Shown piece by piece: positions 1 to 6,528 of a stretch of 8,876 nt of DNA. The notes below the pieces were generated by a model. It was not told where the DNA came from and made no database searches. It saw only the letters and a list, made by a program, of their open reading frames with translations. The position numbers were made by a program, and so were the translations under genes. The stretch spans positions 1 to 8,876 of the forward strand of contig JBHIBA010000191.1 of NCBI GenBank assembly GCA_046758845.1, in the 5' to 3' direction. Source of the stretch: JBHIBA01 sp046758845. Its GTDB lineage: Bacteria > UBA8248 > JACPRG01 > G963555815. Positions within the stretch are counted from its first letter, which is position 1. Each line of letters begins with the position of its first letter.

Positions 1-45
1 AAGATCCTCGAGGCGATTGAGGCCGTCGCCCAAGGGAAGGCCTAG
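1..45 (+). CDS. C-terminal end of an unidentified protein (partial)
   Basis: Only the last 14 codons are in the window. They read KILEAIEAVAQGKA and end in TAG at 43-45. The tail looks like an amphipathic alpha helix with alternating Leu/Ile/Ala and charged residues. A perfect stem-loop terminator follows 26 bases after the stop, which is why I take this frame as the end of a real gene and not a chance frame. It is the only plus-strand gene in the window and converges on the minus-strand hydrolase unit. Too little is visible to name a family. Confidence 0.55.
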   Translation, partial: KILEAIEAVAQGKA

Positions 46-71
46 GCCCGAAGACCCCTCGGCTCAGGCAC

Positions 72-106
72 AAGAAAAAAGGGGAGCAGAACCCCCCTTT
101 TTTCTT
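72..106. terminator. Bidirectional intrinsic terminator between convergent genes
   Basis: A perfect 13-bp inverted repeat pairs 72-84 (AAGAAAAAAGGGG) with 94-106 (CCCCTTTTTTCTT) around a 9-base loop. Each strand has a G/C-rich core next to the loop and a run of six T in its 3' arm, so it can end transcription both ways. It lies 26 bases after the stop of the plus-strand gene and 11 bases after the stop of the minus-strand cyclase-family gene. Confidence 0.88.
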
Positions 107-117
107 TCCCCATCGGT

Positions 118-894
118 TTATTCTCTCACCCAGGCCACCACCCGGCAGGGCGCCGACTCGGCGACGATTTTCAGCGGGAACGTCCCGATGATCGCCCGTT
201 TGTTGAGGACCTTATCAATGTCCCCGCCGAGGTTCTCTACGTGGGTGATCTCATGCTTAAACAGCTCGCTGTGCATGAGCTGCCACGTCTTGCGCGGAAA
301 GATGTCTGCCACCTTCTCCACCCCGTGCTTCCTGCAGAACTCTTCATCAATGAACGGAATCCTTCCCTGCAAGCCCGTGTTCAACGGGTGATCCTGGCTT
401 CCGCCGTCGATGCCGAGGTATTTGAATTTCATCTTCCTGGCCCACCGGGCGAAATCCATTTTCGGGCCGGGGTGTTTGTAGAAATACTTGATGTCGTCTT
501 CCTTGCGCTTTCCCGGGGCGTAATCATGGTAACCCGTGTGGATGAAAAGGATGTCACCGGGTCGGACCTCCACGCCGGCGCTCAGGATCTCTTTCTTGCC
601 GTAGAAGTCGTAGTCCCCCACTTGGTCGCTGATGTCCACAACCACCCCTTCGCCGACGAGTTTCCCTTCGAGGGGGAACTGGTCGATTGTCTTGCCGCGG
701 GGCTCGAAGTGAAGCGGTCCGTCGAGATGCGTGCCCGCGTGGCAGGACATCTCGATCTTGTCGGCGTTGGCCGTGTACATCGCCCGCCGAAGGTCCCTGA
801 CGATGCGAACGTCCTGGAGCCCGATGGGGAAGGCGGGCATGTCATGGGCCAGCGTCAGCGTCAGGTCGTACATCCTCCAGCCGTCGAAGACCAC
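118..894 (-). CDS. Cyclase / kynurenine formamidase-fold metal-dependent hydrolase
   Basis: A 258-residue protein of the cyclase family (Pfam Cyclase; KynB-like fold), about the usual family length. The diagnostic metal motif HAGTHLDGPLHF is at residues 52-63, giving ligands His52, His56, Asp58 and His62. Other family landmarks are the N-terminal YDLTLTLAHDMPAFP, GDILFIHTGY at 113-122, GIDGGSQDHP around 161-170 and a late HVENLGG segment. There is no signal peptide, so it should be cytoplasmic. Family members hydrolyse N-formylkynurenine and various cyclic amides or esters; the substrate here is not readable. The start is GTG at 894, because GGGAGG sits about 7 bases upstream, directly after the preceding gene's TGA. 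An in-frame ATG at 873 also has GGAGG, but immediately adjacent to it. The gap to the creatininase-fold gene is 13 bases, so the two are almost surely co-transcribed and may act in sequence. It is the last gene before the terminator. Confidence 0.9.
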   Translation of the reverse strand: MVFDGWRMYDLTLTLAHDMPAFPIGLQDVRIVRDLRRAMYTANADKIEMSCHAGTHLDGPLHFEPRGKTIDQFPLEGKLVGEGVVVDISDQVGDYDFYGKKEILSAGVEVRPGDILFIHTGYHDYAPGKRKEDDIKYFYKHPGPKMDFARWARKMKFKYLGIDGGSQDHPLNTGLQGRIPFIDEEFCRKHGVEKVADIFPRKTWQLMHSELFKHEITHVENLGGDIDKVLNKRAIIGTFPLKIVAESAPCRVVAWVRE

Positions 895-907
895 CGGATT
901 TCCTCCC

Positions 908-1705
908 TCAGGCCCGCTTGGCGGCGATTTTGTTGGGGGCGTTGTAGCGGGGCCTTTCTTTCAGGGCTTTCTTGATCTCCGCCACGAGCTTTTTCACCGC
1001 GAGCGAGAGGATCTTCTCGCCCAGCTCCGCCGTCGCCCGGGTGGCCGCCGCCCCCATCACGCCGCTCTTGGTCATCTGCTCTTCCCGGTAATCCCAGAAA
1101 TGGGGATATTCGGGGGTATCCACCTTCATCCGCTTGGCCTTTTTCATGTCCACGAGCTCGGGAGAGATGGCCAGCATGCAGGAGGTCTCGCCGATGTTGG
1201 CGTGAAGACTTCTTCCCAGGGGGCAGTCAGAAGCCACCAGCGCGTACACCTCACGGTCGAAGTCCCACCAGTTGAGCACCCGAATCAGGAGGTCCGGGTA
1301 ATCGCAACGGATGTTGTCCCGAATCGCCAGGTTGGCGGCCTGGTTCCACATGTGTCCATTGATGACCAGGATCTTCTTGATGCCGCTTTTCTCGTAAAGG
1401 CTCCGGCAGATGTCATACATCATCATACTCAGCGTCTCGGGCCGGACGAAAAGGGTGCCCGGAAAACCGTGGGACTCGGAAACCCCCGGATAAATCGGCG
1501 GCAACACAGGGACTCCCGTCCGGGCGGAGATGCGCTTGGCGATCTCATAGTTGATGGAGATGTCCACGCTCACCGGAAGATGCGGGCCGTGTTGCTCGAT
1601 CGCCCCGACGCAAACGATGGCCATCCCCACCCTCTTCGAAACCTCCCGGGCCTCGTCCCAGGTCAGTCTCTCCCAGAGGACAGGTTCGCCTTTCTTATAC
1701 GGCAC
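908..1705 (-). CDS. Creatininase-fold amidohydrolase (substrate unknown)
   Basis: A 265-residue cytoplasmic protein of the creatininase superfamily (Pfam Creatininase), of typical length. The hallmark GAIEQHGPHLPVSVD at residues 34-48 supplies putative metal ligands Glu37, His39 and Asp48. SHGFPGTLFVRPETL (78-92), INGHMWNQAAN (115-125) and HANIGETSCML (168-178) match the later family blocks. The family covers creatininase, MftE-type peptidases and formamide hydrolases such as ArfB. As I recall, Pseudomonas creatininase has NGHYEN with the Glu binding metal; here that position is Trp120, and most non-creatininase members have NGHGGN. Creatinine hydrolysis is therefore not assured, while Glu173 in the GETS block may supply the missing ligand. 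The start is GTG at 1705, chosen because AAGGAGG lies 7 bases upstream. A 13-base gap to the downstream cyclase-family gene suggests a paired function on one amide or cyclic-amide substrate. Confidence 0.88.
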   Translation of the reverse strand: MPYKKGEPVLWERLTWDEAREVSKRVGMAIVCVGAIEQHGPHLPVSVDISINYEIAKRISARTGVPVLPPIYPGVSESHGFPGTLFVRPETLSMMMYDICRSLYEKSGIKKILVINGHMWNQAANLAIRDNIRCDYPDLLIRVLNWWDFDREVYALVASDCPLGRSLHANIGETSCMLAISPELVDMKKAKRMKVDTPEYPHFWDYREEQMTKSGVMGAAATRATAELGEKILSLAVKKLVAEIKKALKERPRYNAPNKIAAKRA

Positions 1706-1746
1706 GTCGTCTCCTCCTTCTCGGGCCTTCCCTCGGGAAGAAAAGA

Positions 1747-1775
1747 TTTAGACCACCCGCCTTCCAGGGAATCAA
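1747..1775 (-). promoter_or_regulatory. Possible sigma70-type promoter for the two hydrolase genes
   Basis: On the minus strand TTGATT (1775-1770) is followed after exactly 17 bases by TCTAAA (1752-1747); each hexamer matches consensus at 4 of 6 positions. Transcription would start near 1740, giving a leader of about 35 bases that contains the strong AAGGAGG site. The 166-base gap 1706-1871 is otherwise featureless apart from a weak 5-bp hairpin (1854-1858 with 1868-1872) that lacks a T-tract. Read-through from the binding-protein gene upstream is equally plausible. Confidence 0.35.
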
Positions 1776-1871
1776 GGCTCTCGCGGTTTACCTTACACGG
1801 CGGGTCTCTGAACGCCTGCTCGCCGGGGAGGTCGGACTGCGCGTTCTCCTCGCAGACCGTCTTCGGGGGTC

Positions 1872-2909
1872 TTACCACAACCTGGGAATCGTTCGGGGTC
1901 CGCGCTTCGGCGGCATGACCACCGGCAGGAAGTCGTTCGTGTACAGGTCGTCCACCGCGAACTTCACCTTCAGGCCGTACCCTTTCGACAAGACGTCCCG
2001 CGTCTTGACCCACTTCTTGCGCTCCATTCGCCAGATTCCAAGACGCATCTGCTCCTCGGTCAGCATGCCGTCGATGGTGAGATCCCAGACCTGCCGGTTC
2101 GTTTTTGGATCCGCCGCCGGATAGCGTTTCAGAAAGAACTTCACCGCCTCACCCGGGTGCTCGATGCTGTAGGCCATCCCTTTCACCGACGCGCGCAGGA
2201 ACTTTCGAAGCGTTTTGGGGTCCTGACGCATATAGGACTCCAGGGCTATGATGCCATATCCATAGACGTCAACGCCGTGGTCCGCGAAGAGAGTCATTTT
2301 GACCTTCTTGCCCTGCTTTGCAGCCATCGCGGCGATAGAAGGCTGTTGGATGTGGAACCCCGTGACGACATCCAGCTTTCCCGAAAGCAGCATGGGCTCC
2401 CGGGCGGCGGGCTGCATGTTGACGATCTTGAGCTTCTTGAAGTCCACACCGTTCGCTTCCATCAGGACCGGAAGAACCTTGAGGTTCGAGTCCCCCGGCG
2501 GGGCTCCCACGGTCCTTCCCTCCAGGTCCTTCAGGGACTTGATACCCGATCCTTCCAGCCAGCGGAGGACGAAGGGGGCTTTGTCGTGATACATCCCGAC
2601 CATCACAATCTTGATCCCCTGGGCGCGCGCCAAAAGCAGGCTTCCGGGATCGGTCGTCCCGATCTTATACGCCCCCGCGACCAGCTTCTGGATGGAGTCG
2701 GCGCCGCCGAAACCCCGGTGGATGGTCACGTCGAGACCCTCTTCGGCGTAATAGCCTTTCTCAAGCGCCGAAAACCAACCCGAGTCTCTCCCGAAGGGGA
2801 CCCACGGCAGAGCAAATTTGAACTTCTGTGCTCCCGGGGCCGGCGCAGGCAGGAGCAGGAAGAGGGAAAGAACCAAGGTCAGGTTGAAAGGAATCCTTTT
2901 TCCGCTCAT
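1872..2909 (-). CDS. NMT1/THI5-like (SsuA/TauA type) periplasmic solute-binding protein
   Basis: A 345-residue secreted binding protein of the NMT1/THI5-like ABC receptor class, whose members bind thiamine pyrimidine precursors, sulfonates, nitrate and related small molecules. Residues 1-27 form a Sec signal peptide (basic SGKR, a Leu/Phe core, then PAPAPGA), with likely cleavage before Gln28. There is no cysteine lipobox, so it should be soluble in the periplasm. Landmarks are WFSALEKGYYAEEGLDVTI (about 45-63), FGGADSIQKLVAG, a TTDPGSLLLARAQGIKIVMV segment, and LKDLEGRTVGAPPGDS. I start it at the ATG at 2909 because AAGGAGG lies 6 bases upstream; an in-frame start at 2936 would add nine residues before the signal peptide and override that site. 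No matching NMT1-class permease or ATPase is in the window, so the receptor is an orphan here. It sits ahead of the two hydrolases and probably shares their substrate. Confidence 0.88.
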   Translation of the reverse strand: MSGKRIPFNLTLVLSLFLLLPAPAPGAQKFKFALPWVPFGRDSGWFSALEKGYYAEEGLDVTIHRGFGGADSIQKLVAGAYKIGTTDPGSLLLARAQGIKIVMVGMYHDKAPFVLRWLEGSGIKSLKDLEGRTVGAPPGDSNLKVLPVLMEANGVDFKKLKIVNMQPAAREPMLLSGKLDVVTGFHIQQPSIAAMAAKQGKKVKMTLFADHGVDVYGYGIIALESYMRQDPKTLRKFLRASVKGMAYSIEHPGEAVKFFLKRYPAADPKTNRQVWDLTIDGMLTEEQMRLGIWRMERKKWVKTRDVLSKGYGLKVKFAVDDLYTNDFLPVVMPPKRGPRTIPRLW

Positions 2910-3017
2910 TTTTTTCCTCCTTGCCCCCCCCAACAAGGGGACGAAAGAGACCTGTTGAGACGGCCTCCTCTACTTCAATGCCTCCGACAATGGCTCCTGT
3001 TCGCGGGAACGCGGTCA

Positions 3018-3045
3018 AATTAACAGAATTCTTGACTCTTCTCAA
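3018..3045 (-). promoter_or_regulatory. Weak candidate promoter for the binding-protein/hydrolase unit
   Basis: On the minus strand TTGAGA (3045-3040) and TTAATT (3023-3018) are 16 bases apart. They fall in the only A/T-rich patch of the 355-base gene-free stretch between the BMP terminator and the binding-protein start. The -35 matches 4 of 6 and the -10 only 3 of 6, so the assignment is soft. Some promoter is needed here because the terminator at 3173-3218 closes the upstream operon. The leader would be about 100 bases. I see no other structure in 2910-3172. Confidence 0.3.
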
Positions 3046-3172
3046 CGGCCTATCGCGCCCGCGCGACCTTGCGGGAGGCCACCCACAGGACAAAGACGCT
3101 GACAACGCATGGATGCCTCATCAACGGTTGAGCCGAGGAGGGCAAGCGTCCCCGCCCCGCCCCCTCGCGCCG

Positions 3173-3218
3173 AAAAAACAAGCGGCTCCCCCGGGAATGC
3201 AACCCCCCGGAGGAGCCG
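3173..3218 (-). terminator. Intrinsic terminator of the BMP importer operon
   Basis: On the minus strand CGGCTCCTCCGGG (3218-3206) pairs with CCCGGGGGAGCCG (3195-3183) around a 10-base loop. This is a 13-bp stem with a single G-U wobble. It is followed by CTTG and a run of six T (3178-3173). It begins 46 bases after the stop codon of the BMP receptor gene and separates the importer operon from the orphan binding-protein unit. Confidence 0.88.
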
Positions 3219-3264
3219 TCCGTCTAGCCCTTCAATCCAAACAAACGACGTGGCGTTTTTCCGC

Positions 3265-4293
3265 CTACTTGATGACAGGCAGCTTGGAGACGTCGTATTT
3301 CTTAGCGCCCCCGTCTTTGACAATCTCAGGAATCACAAGCTTTCCGCTCTTGATGGCGGCCGAGACTCGATCCACGCGATCCCGAATCCCCTGGGGAATG
3401 TTTGCCTTCGCCTCCGGATGCCAGGGGGGCAGGCCGCCCACGCCGCGTTGGAAACCCAGCTTGTACACCTTCCCCTGGAACGTTCCGTCGTGGACCTCCT
3501 TCACCATGTTCAGGATGACAAAGGGCACCCCGTGCAGAACACTTGTCAGGACGGTCTTAGGGGCGAGCTGATGCTGAGGGGAGTAGCTGGGGATGGCGAA
3601 TTTCCCTTTTTCCTCGGCCGCCTTGATGGCGCCGTGGCCAGCTTCGTCCAGGGCGGTAAAGACGATATCCGCGCCCAAATCCAACTGCCCGAGGGCGGTC
3701 TCCTTGGCCTTGCCCACGTCCACCCAGCTATTGATATAGGTGTGAAACATCCGGATCTTGGGGTTGGCATAACGGGCTCCGAGTCGGAAGCCCTCGACCT
3801 GGCGGATGATGGCCGGAAATCCGAACCCTCCGATGGCGCCCAGACGGTTGGACTTGGTCATCAATCCGGCCAGGACGCCCGCCACAAAGGCGGTCTCCTG
3901 CTGGCGAAAGTCAAAGCCGGCCACATTCGTTCCGTTGCTCGCCGAGGATGCCGTGATGGCGAACTTCGCCTTGGGATAATCCTTGGCCGCCTTGAGGGCC
4001 GCATCGCCGAAGTTAAAGGCATGGCCGATGATCAGGCCGTACCCTTTGGCCGCGAAGTCCCGGTAGACTCCCTCCAGGTCGGCCAGCTTGACGCTCTCCA
4101 CGAAGGTGAACTCGATCCCGTAGCGCTTCTGGGCCATCTTGAGCCCTGCCACCGCCGCCGCGTTCCAGGAAGCGTCATTCGCGGGCCCGATCAAGGCGGC
4201 GGCCACGCGCAACTTGTTGTGCTTCGCCGAAGCCGTCCCCCATCCCCCAAGAACGAGGAAACCCACAAGCAGGATCAATAAAAGCCTCTTCAT
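3265..4293 (-). CDS. BMP-family (PnrA-like) periplasmic substrate-binding protein
   Basis: A 342-residue receptor of the basic membrane protein family (Pfam Bmp), which binds nucleosides, bases or other small ligands for ABC importers of the NupOPQ class. Residues 1-23 are a signal peptide ending TASA, with likely cleavage before Lys24. There is no lipobox Cys, so it should be free in the periplasm, unlike the lipoproteins of spirochaetes and Gram-positives. Family blocks seen are IGPANDASWNAAAVAGL, the GYGLIIGHAFNFGDAAL region, FRQQETAFVAGVLAGLMTKSN, LGAIGGFGFPAI and LDLGADIVFTALDEAGHGAI. The GPANDASWN form differs from the DxSFN of PnrA nucleoside binders, so the ligand should not be assumed to be a purine nucleoside. 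ATG at 4293 follows a GGAGGG site by about 5 bases. The gene is last in its operon, 132 bases after the second permease, and ends at a strong terminator. Its position after the permeases is not the commonest order for this class. Confidence 0.92.
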   Translation of the reverse strand: MKRLLLILLVGFLVLGGWGTASAKHNKLRVAAALIGPANDASWNAAAVAGLKMAQKRYGIEFTFVESVKLADLEGVYRDFAAKGYGLIIGHAFNFGDAALKAAKDYPKAKFAITASSASNGTNVAGFDFRQQETAFVAGVLAGLMTKSNRLGAIGGFGFPAIIRQVEGFRLGARYANPKIRMFHTYINSWVDVGKAKETALGQLDLGADIVFTALDEAGHGAIKAAEEKGKFAIPSYSPQHQLAPKTVLTSVLHGVPFVILNMVKEVHDGTFQGKVYKLGFQRGVGGLPPWHPEAKANIPQGIRDRVDRVSAAIKSGKLVIPEIVKDGGAKKYDVSKLPVIK

Positions 4294-4332
4294 GATTCCC
4301 TCCTCTCCTTGCCGAAATCAGCCAGGCCAGGA

Positions 4333-4374
4333 GCGCATGGATATGCCGACACGGCGCTTCCGATGGAAATGCGC
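4333..4374 (-). other. Possible three-way RNA fold in the permease-receptor gap
   Basis: Within the 132-base gap 4294-4425, GCGCAT (4333-4338) pairs with ATGCGC (4369-4374). They enclose two small hairpins: GCCG/CGGC with loop ACA (4345-4355) and TTCC/GGAA with loop GAT (4358-4368). A separate 6-bp pair, GAAGCC (4392-4397) with GGCTTC (4412-4417), lies just after the permease stop. Arms this short could arise by chance. If real, they might stabilise the receptor mRNA or set its level relative to the membrane genes. Confidence 0.25.
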
Positions 4375-4425
4375 CCCCTCAATCTGCGATGGAAGCCCCA
4401 TTTTACGGAGAGGCTTCGGCCGGAG

Positions 4426-5433
4426 TCAATCGCCCTCGGGCTTCGCCGACCCTCGCGTCCAGCGCCCCCCGGCCAAGGCCCGTCTCCGGCGCCTCTCGAT
4501 CAAATACGGGATCCCGGTGGCGGCGGGGTAGTCCGCCTTCCCCACGACCCCCACCAGAACAACGATGGTCAATACATAGGGCGCCATCAGAAGGAATTGG
4601 AAAGGGATCTTGAAACCCAGCGCCTGAATCCGAAGCTGAAAAGCGTCAGCCAGCCCGAAAAGGAACGCCGCACCGAGCACGCGGAAGGGGTTCCATTTCC
4701 CGAACACCACAACGGCCAGGGCGATGAATCCCCGACCCGCCGTCATGTTCTCCAAGAACACATCCACCTGTCCGACGCTCAAAATCGCCCCGCCGAAACC
4801 GGCCATCAGGCCGCTCAGAAGGATGCAGACGAACCGGATCCGATTCACTTGAACGCCGGCCGTGTCCGCGGCCAGCGGATGCTCTCCCACGGCCCGGATC
4901 TTCAAGCCGAACTTCGTCCGATACAGGACGACTGCGCAAACCGGAACCAAAAGGAGGGCGATATAGACCAAGGGCGTCTGCCTGAACAGGACGGGACCCA
5001 CCCACGACAGCTCACTCAAGACGGGAACCGGCCAGGACTTGAAGGCATGAATCCTGGGGGGTTCGAACGTGATTTCAAAGGCCCGGCTGAAGAGAAAGCC
5101 TGTGACCCCCAGGGCGAAGATGTTGATGGCAATTCCGGTCACCACCTGGTCTACCCCCCGGTTGACGCTCATGTAAACCAGGATGAGGCTCAACGCCCCC
5201 CCGACCAGCATGCCGGCTAAAAGGCCCAGCCAGTTGTTCCCTGTGAGGAAGGCCCCCATGAAGCCCGAAAAGGCGCCCATCAGCATCATCCCCTCCAGGC
5301 CGATGTTCAACACCCCGGACTGTTCGGCGAAGACCTCTCCCAGGGCGGCCATGAGGATCGGGGCCGCGATGCGCACCATGGCGGCGCAAACGCTGATCCA
5401 GAAAAACTGATCCAGCAGGATGTCCCATTCCAT
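4426..5433 (-). CDS. ABC importer permease, BPD_transp_2 family (NupQ-like)
   Basis: A 335-residue inner-membrane protein with about eight or more hydrophobic segments, of the BPD_transp_2 family that serves BMP, ribose and branched-chain amino-acid importers. Characteristic stretches are SGVLNIGLEGMMLMGA (39-54), NRGVDQVVTGIAIN (91-104), the cytoplasmic loop FGLKIRAVGEHPLAADTAG (175-193) and TAGRGFIALAVVVFGKWNP (231-249). The last 25 or so residues are a basic, Arg-rich tail (RRRRR at 314-318) that should lie in the cytoplasm. It forms the channel with the neighbouring permease. ATG at 5433 comes 6 bases after that gene's stop, with an AGGGAA site inside the end of the upstream gene, so translation is probably coupled. 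Its own stop is followed by a 132-base gap before the receptor gene. Confidence 0.92.
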   Translation of the reverse strand: MEWDILLDQFFWISVCAAMVRIAAPILMAALGEVFAEQSGVLNIGLEGMMLMGAFSGFMGAFLTGNNWLGLLAGMLVGGALSLILVYMSVNRGVDQVVTGIAINIFALGVTGFLFSRAFEITFEPPRIHAFKSWPVPVLSELSWVGPVLFRQTPLVYIALLLVPVCAVVLYRTKFGLKIRAVGEHPLAADTAGVQVNRIRFVCILLSGLMAGFGGAILSVGQVDVFLENMTAGRGFIALAVVVFGKWNPFRVLGAAFLFGLADAFQLRIQALGFKIPFQFLLMAPYVLTIVVLVGVVGKADYPAATGIPYLIERRRRRALAGGRWTRGSAKPEGD

Positions 5434-5439
5434 CGGAAC

Positions 5440-6495
5440 TTATTCCCTGGCGTAACGGCTGAGGAACCGGCTCCCTAGGGCGAACAGGACCACCAGTCCC
5501 TGAAGGATCCACACCAAGGAGGTGGCGATGCGGAACGTGCGCTGCATGGATTCCGCCCCGACCTGAAGGGCGGCGAAAAGCACCGCGGCCATCAGGACGC
5601 CCAGGGGATGGAGGTTGCCCAGCAGCGCGACGACGATCCCCGTAAAACCGTAACCGGGGGAAAATTCGTCCAGGAGATTGTGGTGGATGCCGGAGATCTC
5701 CCCCATTCCCGCGAGCCCGGCCAGCCCTCCGCTGATCGCCATTCCCAGGATCAGCGTGCGCCCCACCGGGATGCCCCCGTAGCGGGCGGCGTTCGGATTG
5801 CGTCCGACGACGCGCAGGCGGTAGCCCAAGACAGTCTTTCGAAGCAGCACAAACATGACCGCCGTCGCCGCCAGAGCCAGCAGGATCCCGGCGTGCATCC
5901 GAGTCCCTTCGATCAGCCGGGGGAGTTGGGCGGCGCTCACGATATTGGCCGAGCGCGGCACCAAGCCGGAAGGCTCTTTCCAAGGATTGCTAAGCAGATA
6001 ACTGGAGCCCAGGATGGCCACGTAATTGAGCATGATCGTGACGATGATCTCATTCGCCCCGAAGCGCACCTTGAGCCATCCGGGAAGCGCGCCGTAAAGC
6101 CCGCCCCCCACCACGCTGGCGAGCACAATCAAGGGAAGGAGAACCGCCGGAGGAAGGTGGATCAGGGAAATCCCCAGCCCTGTGGTCACGACGGCCCCCA
6201 CATAGAGCTGCCCCTCGGCCCCGATGTTCCACATCCCGCATTGAAAAGCGACGGAGATCCCCAGACCGGTCAGCAACAGGGGAGAGGTGCGCACGAGGAT
6301 TTCCGCGAAGCTGTTCCGGTCAGAAAAGGCGTGGAAAAGGAGATAGCCGTAGGCCTTGAGGGGATTGACGCCGGTGAGGGCCAGCAGAACGCCCGCGACG
6401 ACGAAGGCAGCCAGGACCGCCGCGACCGGAAGAAGAAATTCTCCCAGCCTCCTTCTCCAGGTCAGCCGGACAACGGGCACACTTGCCAAGGCCAT
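5440..6495 (-). CDS. ABC importer permease, BPD_transp_2 family (NupP-like)
   Basis: A 351-residue inner-membrane protein, the first of two paired permeases. A basic N-terminus (RLTWRRR) is followed by a long hydrophobic span at about 20-42 and further spans throughout. The family region MWNIGAEGQLYVGA (88-101) and the ANEIIVTIMLNYVA block (147-160) are typical of the NupP/YufP side of BMP importers. GYRLRVVGRNPNAARYGGI (224-242) is the probable ATPase-contacting loop, and GYGFTGIVVALLGNLHP is at 281-297. It should form a heterodimeric channel with the next gene product, powered by the double ATPase upstream. ATG at 6495 has only a modest GGGGGA site and lies 33 bases after the ATPase stop. 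The start could be a little downstream, but no better-supported codon is obvious. Confidence 0.92.
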   Translation of the reverse strand: MALASVPVVRLTWRRRLGEFLLPVAAVLAAFVVAGVLLALTGVNPLKAYGYLLFHAFSDRNSFAEILVRTSPLLLTGLGISVAFQCGMWNIGAEGQLYVGAVVTTGLGISLIHLPPAVLLPLIVLASVVGGGLYGALPGWLKVRFGANEIIVTIMLNYVAILGSSYLLSNPWKEPSGLVPRSANIVSAAQLPRLIEGTRMHAGILLALAATAVMFVLLRKTVLGYRLRVVGRNPNAARYGGIPVGRTLILGMAISGGLAGLAGMGEISGIHHNLLDEFSPGYGFTGIVVALLGNLHPLGVLMAAVLFAALQVGAESMQRTFRIATSLVWILQGLVVLFALGSRFLSRYARE

Positions 6496-6528
6496 CGGTT
6501 CCCCCGCAAAGACCGTCTGCCGCGAGTT

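Noticed and set aside
1854..1872. Terminator after the NMT1-like gene
   Set aside because: The stem is only 5 bp, overlaps the stop codon and has no T-tract.
731..1918. Plus-strand open frame of 395 codons
   Set aside because: It is antisense to the cyclase-fold and creatininase-fold genes and spans their intergenic gaps; the composition is typical of a shadow frame.
2910..2936. Upstream start adding nine residues to the NMT1-like protein
   Set aside because: The extension would put charged residues before an otherwise normal signal peptide and would translate through the strong AAGGAGG site that serves the ATG at 2909.
3109..4281. Plus-strand open frame of 390 codons
   Set aside because: It lies opposite the BMP receptor gene, shows no recognisable motif and runs through the terminator hairpin at 3173-3218.
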